Positions 56,934 to 64,000 of a stretch of DNA of 64,000 nt are shown one piece after another. This stretch comes from Scolanthus callimorphus (Eukaryota; Cnidaria; Anthozoa; Actiniaria; Edwardsiidae): contig CM066912.1 of the NCBI GenBank assembly GCA_033964015.1, positions 10,036,015 to 10,100,014 of the forward strand, in the 5' to 3' direction. Position numbers and translations under genes: made by a program. The notes under the pieces were generated by a model that was given only the letters and a program-made list of their open reading frames with translations, made no database searches and was not told the DNA's origin. Every line of letters starts with the position of its first letter. Within the stretch, counting starts at the first letter, position 1.

Positions 56934-58050
56934 TAATATAGATTTAGCCACTGGCTAAAAGCGGAGCTCCCGGTTACATATTTTTATAAAAGGGTGCGTT
57001 TACCTATCTTGTTGGGCCGTTGCTAGGAAAATTATAAGTCCTGCAAAATATTAATAATGTGACGTGTCGCGACGTCACTTGCTACAGAAAACATTCTTGT
57101 TCTCCACTGCCATACTTGCAAATTCAGATTTTTTTTATGTTGCATTTCAAAGAGCTCCATACCGACATACTCCGGATGTTTTCTCGACTGTACCAAAGTT
57201 TGTTCGCCGAGCGATGTTGCCTTCTCGAGATATTGACATTTCTAGTTTTGATGACGTCATCGATGACGTCATGTCACGTGACCTTGTAGTGCACCCCCCT
57301 TGCGTCCAAAATAACTTTGCCCAAGTTTGGTCACCTAGCGATGTTGCCTTCTTGAGATATTGACTTTTCTAGTTTTGATGACGTCATCGATGACGTCATG
57401 TTACGTGACCTTGGTGGTGCACTCCCCTTGCCTCCAAAATAACTTTACCAAAGTTTGGTCACCTAGCGATGTTGCCTTCTTGAGATATTGACATTTCTAG
57501 TTTTGATGACGTCATCGATGACTCCTGTCACGTGACCTTGGTGGTGCACTCCCCCTTGCCTCCAAAATAACTCTGCCAAGTTTGGTCACCTAGCGATGTT
57601 GCCTTCTTGAGATATTGACTTTTCTAGTTTTCATGACGTCATCGATGACGTCATGTCACGTGACCTTGGTGGTGCACTCCCCTTGCCTCCAAAATAACTT
57701 TACCCAAGTTTGGTCACCTAGCGATGATACCTTCTTGAGATATTGACTTTTCTAGTTTTGATGACGTCATCGATGACGTCATGTCACGTGACCTTGGTAG
57801 TGCACCCCCCTTGCCTCCAGAATAACTTTACCCAAGTTTGGTCACCTATCGATGTTGCCTTCTTGAGATATTGATTTTTCTAGTTTCGATGACGTCATTC
57901 CGGACGAACGAACGGACGAACGAACGCACAAACCGGAAGTCCATGACAGAATCGTTGGATGCATATACACTTTTTTTGTTCCTTTTTCTCCTGCATGTAG
58001 CTATGGGGCTCCGCTCGCGGGCGCCTTCGGCGCCCGCGGGAGCTCCGCTA
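56934..58050 (+). mobile_element. hairpin-ended, minisatellite-bearing element, copy 2
   Basis: Left TTTAGCCACTGGCTAAA plus AGCGGAGCTCCCGG, then the minisatellite (about 57180-57905, period about 127 bp), a GAACGGAC microsatellite, a conserved stretch around ACCGGAAGTCCATGACAG, and the right hairpin GCGGGCGCCTTCGGCGCCCGC with GGAGCTCCGCTA. Same architecture as copies 1 and 3; the right 160 bp match 27715-27876. Confidence 0.75.
57180..57905 (+). repeat. minisatellite with doubled TGACGTCA palindrome
   Basis: Five full units and a partial one, with cores at about 57250, 57379, 57506 (partly lost), 57633, 57760 and 57889. Each has CTTGAGATATTGAC, the palindrome, GTCACGTGACCTTGG and CCCAAGTTTGGTCACC. 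Confidence 0.9.
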
Positions 58051-59886
58051 TAAAGTTAAAGTTAAATTAGCAGAGCAAGATGATAAGTTCCTCCTCAATA
58101 ACCCAAGCACCTGATTGGCACGCTTTGTGATATTAGCTACGTGACAGACTATTCCATCTAAGGTCAGATGCTATATTGTTAGGCCCAGGTACTTTATTTC
58201 TTTGACCGTATCCAAGGGCGTGTCGTCTAGATAGTATAAAAAAGATATATTTCCCCCCCCCCCCCCAATAAAAGCGAAAGCAAATGATGACCAAGCCCTG
58301 TCCCCCTCCATTTTCTCCAGTAAAGCCTGCACTTTCAACGTTTGACAGAAGAAGGAGAAGTGATTGTTGATTACAAGAAAATTGTCAAAAATGTGGTTTG
58401 TTCCTCGTTATCAGCATTTTTATTTTTATCTATCTCGAAAAGTTCCAGAAAACCTACTAAAGGATATGCAATGTATCTTTCAACAAACGTTGTATAATAA
58501 ATGAATTCTAAATCAATTTTTAACCAAAAATGAAAAGAATAGATACAAAATGCCAAAATATAGTACCATTACTTTTAGGTAATTAAATTTTGCAATCATG
58601 AAAATGTAATGTAGTTCCACATACGAATTTGCTTGGTTGAACAGGTTTTTTAACCTCCAATTCCGTGGAATTCCAGTGCTTTTGGATAATTTCGAAATCA
58701 AACGACTTCAGTTTTTAAAAGTCAAATCAAAATTCTTCTGTTGGCGATGTTAATTATTCATATAACTAATAATGTCGCGTGTTTTTTAAATACAACAGAT
58801 ACTGCGCTTGCGCAATGGATAACAATATTTCGAAAGTGGTTCCGACCAGTTCGGAAGGCATTTCGGAAAACATTTTGGAAGGCATTTCGGCCTCATTTCA
58901 ACAACTTGACAGACATTTTGCCATCTCGGAAATGCTTCGGACTGATTCCGAATCAAAATGAAATTCGTAATTTTTTACGGAAGGCGGGCCATAAAATCCC
59001 TGAGTGAGTTTGGAACTCATGACGACCTTGGTTGTTAGAAATTTGCATGAAATGAAACACAGATTTCTTTAGATGTTCGTACAGGCTAGGGAGATATTTG
59101 TTGACAACTAGTAACCCAGTGTACTATCGAAAACCACGCGCGGGCAAACGCGTTTGTTGGAGGTGAATAGATTTCTCTAAAAAGTAGATTAACCTATCTG
59201 GTGTATACTTCTATGCCAACTGTATCCCGGCCAAAAAAATTTTTCACAGTTATCAATGATTGCGCTACGGTCAGATTTTTTCCTAAACCCGCCCCTGATT
59301 CCGAACGTTCGATTTTGTTCGATTGTGAAGATTTTTCTGTGAGTTCGATTGTGTTCGATTGCGAACAAGTCGAAATCAATCGAACGATTTGAAGTCGATT
59401 GAGTTCGATTACCGAACGTTCGATTGATTACGCCGGGACTAGTGTTCCACGATCAAGACTGCGGGAATTCGATGCCTTGACCTTCAGAGACGGGACATCG
59501 ACACCTCTCTTCGCTGGGCGCCGAATTGACAGAACCTCTTATCACCTTCCTTTGATCTAAGCCGGGGGTATTTCAGATACCCCCTAAACCACATTTTTTT
59601 GTGGGCCTAAGCTCGTCATGTGTGCCTCAGTTTTTGGCCTCTGGCCCGAATGTCAGAATTACCGTCAAACAGTTGAGAACAAAAATATTTGCATGCAAAT
59701 GATTTTTCTTCTCAACTGTTTGACAGTTTAATAATAGAAGCGACGTATCTAACTATGCAGTCCAGAGTACCAGTTACAAAGAAACCACTATACAGCATCG
59801 AATGAGAACAGACGAATGTTACCTGCAGCTACAGGAGGTACCCCCATACACTCAAGAGGCAAGAGGCTCTTTGATGAATTAACGGC
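58051..59886. other. no gene; short simple repeats and a hairpin
   Basis: A GGCATTTCGGAAAACATTTTGGAAGG-like short tandem lies at 58857-58895. GTTCGATTG phrases are clustered at 59296-59430. A hairpin at 59663-59729 pairs GTCAAACAGTTGAGAA with its complement around ATTTGCATGCAAAT. I found no supportable gene. Confidence 0.45.
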
Positions 59887-60027
59887 TTATTAACCTCCTT
59901 GGCTCGGTCTGTACATAGAAATCTCAGCCCGCGGTCTTTTTGTACAGACCAAGCCGCAGGCGAGGTTTGTACAAAAAGACCAAGGGCTGAGATGTCTCTG
60001 TACAGACCGAGCCAAGGAGGTTAATAA
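59887..60027. mobile_element. foldback element, 141 bp
   Basis: Arms of about 65 bp begin TTATTAACCTCCTTGGCTCG and pair almost completely; the loop is about 15 bp. Confidence 0.85.
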
Positions 60028-60561
60028 AAGTTTTATTATATGGCATTTTCCTTTTAGCATTCGCTGTGTCCAGGCAAATTACAGCGGTGTGCGAGCATGT
60101 GGTTCACAGTTTTCCCGCCAAAAGCTTGGGAACGCGCGCCGCTGTTTTTGATTTTTTCTTTCACAACTCCAAAACGTAGAGAAAATCCCCGAGTCCTCTC
60201 TAATTTAAATTCGCTTGAAGGTCTCCTGTAAGTGCTAAGGAATGGTCTACTATTTTCCCAAGAAAGCTGTGACTGTGACTAAGGAAGTTGTTGGTAGAAA
60301 TTGAGCAAATTTCGGGGCTTTCTTACTTTTACACTTCAGCCAAAGCCCAAAGCCGAAGGAGGGAAGACATAAGTTATTTGTCTTTGAAATGAAAAAACTT
60401 CATATCGATTGAACGATTGCTAATGACAAGCAGGATTTATATTTCGATGTGGATTTGATATAAAAATAACAGGAAGAGTGAAACTTGGCGAGTGGCTTCA
60501 AAGATGTTCAGTTTCAAGAAAATGAGATTTATCAAGATTTACGTTTGATTGAGCAAGCTGT

Positions 60562-60783
60562 GTAAAAGAAGGAAAACCAACACAGAAACGCAAGATTTGC
60601 CAACGTTTCGGACTTTTATTTCGGTCCTTCTTTCTGAAGAAGGACCGAAATAAAGGTCCGAAACGTTGGCAAATCTTGCGTTTCTGTGTTGGTTTTTCCT
60701 TCTTTACATTGCATTACCTCAAACCAAGGCATCCCGAAGGGATCCAAACACATTGCTGTTTGCACACCTTTGATTTTTAAGAA
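60562..60783. mobile_element. foldback, probably Penelope-like termini in inverted array
   Basis: 222 bp flanked by a perfect 15-bp direct repeat GATTGAGCAAGCTGT (60547-60561, 60784-60798). About 70-bp arms (60563-60630, 60640-60707) are near-perfect complements. The right arm contains CTGAAGAAGGACC...GGTCCGAAACG, which has the spacing of a hammerhead core (CUGANGA, stem, GAAA) as found at Penelope-like ends. The 76-bp tail 60708-60783 lies outside the foldback. The family assignment is inference. Confidence 0.65.
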
Positions 60784-60798
60784 GATTGAGCAAGCTGT

Positions 60799-61963
60799 CA
60801 AACTTAAATATTGTACACAGAATATGGGTGGATTATATTCTTATTTCTATGGTTTACATGCAATGGAACAAGATTAAGATGAACTAAACCAAACTCTTCA
60901 AGGCTCTTCGATCGACTCTAATTGACATTTGCAGATAATCTTCCAAGAGGCACAAGTTTTAAACCACCGGTAAGCGAACGATTTCAGTAAGCGTATGTGA
61001 TTTTCAGTTGTGATTGTATGGTTTAGTTATACGCGCAGTTGCTTGATTAGATTTCCGAAACAGTCATGTGATTGCTCTTTTAAATTTATCTTTCAAGTTT
61101 AGGAGTATAAAATTCACTCCACGAGTGCGATTCTTTATCACTCCTGCTCGATACGTTTCTCTTTCCCCCTCAGAGTTTCTTGAATTGTCTTTAAAAATTA
61201 AACAAATTTCGCCGAAAAAAAAACTCAGCAAAGCTGCTTTTTGTTTTATTTTGTTGATAAACTTCTTGTCTATCAAGAAAATGTCAAATTTCGCGTCGTG
61301 AAAATTGTACACAAATTCGCAGATCTGATACGCGATCCGGGCCAATTGTCATGGTAACGGTCTGAGATGGGAAATATCAGACCGGAAATCAGCCAATAAG
61401 AGCGCGCGTACTATCGTAGCCATATAATAAGTTGAAGTATTATCTCACGTTTTTATTTTTTTTTCAACAGATCATGGAGATAGAGAACAGGCTCCTTTTT
61501 GCTGGTGTAAATAATATACTAAGAATAAAGAAGCAGGGCAAGAAACAAGCCAAAATCCTAGATAAAAATAAGCCTGGAAAGAGTGGTACTGCATACTGTC
61601 AACTCTTGTTCAAGGGCACACCCTGGAGTCTAATATTTTGGTGTCTGCAACAAGTGCATTAAAGATGACCACACATTCGTTCAGTCATTTGCATTTTTGT
61701 TCATGTAATTGGTGGAACAGTCTGAGCTTGCCTGTAGTAATACCTGGGTGAATATAAGGCAAGAGTTGAAAACTATGCGAATTTATGAAAGATTTGTCAT
61801 AGTTTATAAGAAACAACATAGACAATCTTTATTTTTATACGGTTTAAAAAATATCAGTAAATTACACATAAGTGCTCAGGTAACTTAAGGCCTGGGCGGA
61901 AGCCCGATCCAAAATGGCGGACGTAAAACTCAAGGGGGTAGTCCATCTCAAAACCAATGCCTC
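60799..61963. other. no confirmed gene
   Basis: A plus-strand acceptor TTTTTTTTTCAACAG at 61456-61470 is followed by an open stretch (61471-61662) reading IMEIENRLLFAGVNNILRIK, but it lacks a matching donor or family resemblance. I leave it as an uncertain candidate. Confidence 0.3.
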
Positions 61964-62354
61964 TTAGGGATGCAAGCAATCTACATTTGAATACCTTTGA
62001 TCATTCTCAATCATTTTCACCATTGTTGTCTCTATGGCAACAACTGCATGACCTCTGACCTTAAATTTAATTTCTAGGAAAATGGCCTCTGCATTCAATG
62101 GGGAAAAGTGAAATCGTTCCCCAGAGTGCATTATAGTGTTTGTTATGTAGTGTAGATTGTTGATCCAACGAGGATGGCTGGAAACGTTTTTTAGGATAGC
62201 TTTATTTGTGATGATGTAATATGATACCTCTCCTTTTCTAAAATGTGGATAACTTGGACACCCATCCTCGTTGGAATGGTAATATACGCCGGACACTGGT
62301 CATAATAAGACCCATTGGGAAACCATTGGTATGACCCCCATCGAATGCAGAGAC
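61964..62354 (-). CDS. candidate second exon with in-frame TGA
   Basis: Minus-strand acceptor CACAATTTTCTTTCAG|G above 62354. Joined in phase to the exon at 62554-62801 it reads RSLHSMGVIPMVSQWVLL, then TGA (62300-62302), then stays open for another 111 codons (VSGVYYHSNEDGCPSY ... IENDQRYSNVDCLHP) to a TAA at 61964. Either the TGA is the true end and the open 3' stretch is chance, or the gene is broken, or the TGA is recoded or a base error. Short inverted phrases CCAACGAGGATGG (62171, 62264 complement) lie within it. Family unrecognised. Confidence 0.35.
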
Positions 62355-62553
62355 CTGAAAGAAAATTGTGCATTTGTCACGCTCTTACAAGTCACGCAAC
62401 TCGTTGATATGGTAACCAAATACATCAAATGAAACGTCTTACGGGGTAGAGCAACCTTAACGAAAAACATTCTACGCAAGACATTTTATCTACACTAGGG
62501 AATTTTTTCAGTATTTTTTCGCATTTTCTTGAAAAACCCATGCCTTAATATAC

Positions 62554-62801
62554 CTGAGTGATAAAAAACATTGCTTCTGGTTTACATGTTTGCCGTGTGA
62601 AAAACGCTCACTAAACCCCTTCTTGAAATACGCTAAGTAGCGGCCTTCGCAGTTCAACGGGGAGCCCATTCCATTAGGTAGCCCCTGAATAACTAAAACT
62701 ACGTTTACCACAACGAGGAAGAGAAAGCAAAAACAAGCCCAGACGAAAGTGGTGTACTGATCTTGGCAAGGTATGTTTGTTTGTACATACTGTAACGACA
62801 T
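62554..62801 (-). CDS. candidate first coding exon, type II membrane protein
   Basis: Minus strand. An ATG at 62801 opens MSLQYVQTNIPCQDQYTTF, followed by a strongly hydrophobic segment of about 24 residues (VWACFCFLFLVVVNVV, then LVIQ) and a polar region with NCEGRYLAYFKKGFSERF. The donor is CTCAG|GTATAT at 62554/62553, with two bases of a codon carried over. A short cytoplasmic tail, one membrane anchor and a lumenal stem is the layout of Golgi type II enzymes, but no catalytic domain is seen, so function is open. An alternative acceptor at 62757 (AAGATCAG) exists. Confidence 0.45.
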
Positions 62802-63198
62802 ATCATGACTTTGCAGCAAGGTTGTTAATTAACACAGGAGTACAAATGTCATGTCATTGTCTTACAAAAACGTTGAATGGCAGTGGTCAGTCTGGTAGTG
62901 GTCAATCTCCAGCCCCCCCCCCCCCCCCCCCCCCCCCCCACCCCCCCGTGAGGACCTCTGATATTCGATGATGGGGGGTATCCCGGCTATAACCAGGTCA
63001 GGGTGGGATGATGTGTTTGATTTTTTTGTGACGACCTAATAGTGCACTGACCACTAAGTGCATATCTCACCCCTGAGAGGAGAGAACGTGGACTGAAAGT
63101 TGTGCTTGAACAAATAAGAGTGCCAAACGTTTTGACGCAGCAATCGCGTGGCGCACGGGAGAGTACGACTTGTTTCGCTCGCACGCTTTCGATTTTAA
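62802..63198. other. no gene; C-run
   Basis: A poly-C/C-rich tract at 62913-62947 creates a spurious poly-proline frame. Nothing else is supported. Confidence 0.5.
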
Positions 63199-63444
63199 AG
63201 GGAGGCTGTCACGATACGCGCATGCTCCAGGAACGCTCACAGAGCAAAACTATTTAGACCATCCTATCAGAAGAGTATTGAAGAATATGTAAAACGTAAA
63301 CATTTGGTCGGATGGATTGAAAAATAGCGAGATTTAAACGGATTGTTTTCGTGGTTTTCAGCCTTCGCTGGCAATCGTTACGGGACGATATTTCTTTGTT
63401 TTGAGATGCGCATAACAGCTGCGCAGTTGCGTGACAGCCTCCCT
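63199..63444. mobile_element. TTAA-flanked MITE, 246 bp
   Basis: Ends AGGGAGGCTGTCACG and its complement; TTAA at 63195-63198 and 63445-63448. The target suggests a piggyBac relative, like the 3.6-kb element at 41604, whose ends start AGTGGGGCT. Confidence 0.85.
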
Positions 63445-63775
63445 TTAATATACATATTTTTACCGCGAAAAACGGATGCGAAACAACGCGCGCTCTTCTT
63501 GAACTGAAAGTGGCGTGATCTTCGCAGCGCGCGCCGTGAATGTTTTCAATAACAGGAACATTTGCCTAAGAATAAAACTTTTGTTGCATGATTTCGTCGT
63601 GTTCTAATGCTAGTTTGGGTAAATTTATCTTAAGAAATGCTTACGAACATTCATAAGAAAAGATCTACAAGTGGAAAGACTTTGAAGCGCAGCGTTTGAT
63701 ACCTGATAATTTATCAGTCAAAAATCAGCAGTGCGCGGGCGTATTTTGTTATTAAAATAATAATAACACACTTTC
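63445..63775. other. no gene recognised
   Basis: AT-rich sequence with CGCGC clusters (63490, 63528) and nothing supportable. Confidence 0.4.
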
Positions 63776-63925
63776 CGCGTGCTCTCTGCTTTCTTACAAA
63801 CACGAGGTGGATGTTGGGAGAACTGATCAAAACTTGAAAGACACGAGCCGAAGGCGAGTGTCTTTCAAGTTTTATCAGTTCGACCAACATTCCCCGAGTG
63901 TTTGTAAGAAACCAGAAAGCACGCA
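63776..63925. mobile_element. foldback element, 150 bp
   Basis: Arms of about 70 bp start GCGTGCTCTCTGCTTTCTTA and pair with a few mismatches around the centre GAGCCGAAGGCGAG. Confidence 0.8.
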
Positions 63926-64000
63926 GAAAGTATTTTTATTGCTTTTAGAAATAACATACACACGCGCGACAGCGTTGCGTGACAATCGTGTTTCTCAGGC

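Noticed and set aside
61064..61345. Opposed open frames on both strands
   Set aside because: No splice signals, no family resemblance, AT-rich chance frames.
1..64000. tRNA, rRNA or other structured RNA genes
   Set aside because: I looked for tRNA box A/B pairs and conserved rRNA or snRNA motifs and recognised none; a covariance search would be needed to exclude them.

Overview
The window looks like nuclear DNA of an invertebrate animal, most likely a marine one; a cnidarian such as a coral would fit. The evidence is AT-rich sequence, short candidate exons bounded by GT/AG splice signals, no operons, and a very dense mix of transposon remnants: non-LTR retrotransposons with (GATT)n tails, a BEL/Pao element, Penelope-like pieces, long-TIR elements and dozens of MITE or foldback elements. 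The organism call is inference; no species marker is present. No rRNA, tRNA, CRISPR array or complete host gene was recognised. || Host coding sequence is sparse. The best supported is a minus-strand gene at the left end, with three exons whose reading phases join exactly (5402-5525, 4961-5139, 881-1146). Other candidates are a two-exon minus-strand gene (30401-30491, 29199-29244), a type II membrane protein on the minus strand near the right end (62554-62801, then 61964-62354 with an in-frame TGA), and weaker single exons (22718-22971, 44576-44662, 48962-49087, 51642-51695, 51857-51942). None could be assigned to a family. || Layout. 0.9-5.5 kb: host gene whose 3.8-kb intron holds a MITE and a 5'-truncated retrotransposon. 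6.46-8.90 kb: a 2.4-kb element with about 320-bp inverted ends and a 9-bp target duplication, carrying two oppositely oriented fragments of a RecQ-like helicase (Pack-MULE-like). 11.3-11.8 kb: a TA-flanked MITE of a family seen three times here. 12.2-13.9, 38.8-40.1 and 56.9-58.1 kb: three copies of a hairpin-ended element with a central minisatellite built on a doubled TGACGTCA palindrome. 16.3-17.6 kb: 3' end of a BEL/Pao element. 19-27 kb: MITEs and foldbacks. 34.1-34.5 kb: a Penelope-like C-terminus. 35.2-38.4 and 40.1-48.7 kb: two copies of a 3-kb repeat. The second copy is split by a non-LTR retrotransposon, itself split by a 3.6-kb TTAA-flanked element, which holds a TA-flanked MITE holding another MITE. 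53.1-55.3 kb: an internally deleted non-LTR element. 55.5-56.4 kb: a TTA-flanked element. 60.5-60.8 kb: a foldback with a 15-bp target duplication. 63.2-63.4 kb: a TTAA-flanked MITE. || The window is therefore best read as a transposon graveyard across introns and intergenic DNA. Target-site duplications and the paired copies let the order of several insertions be worked out from the sequence alone.
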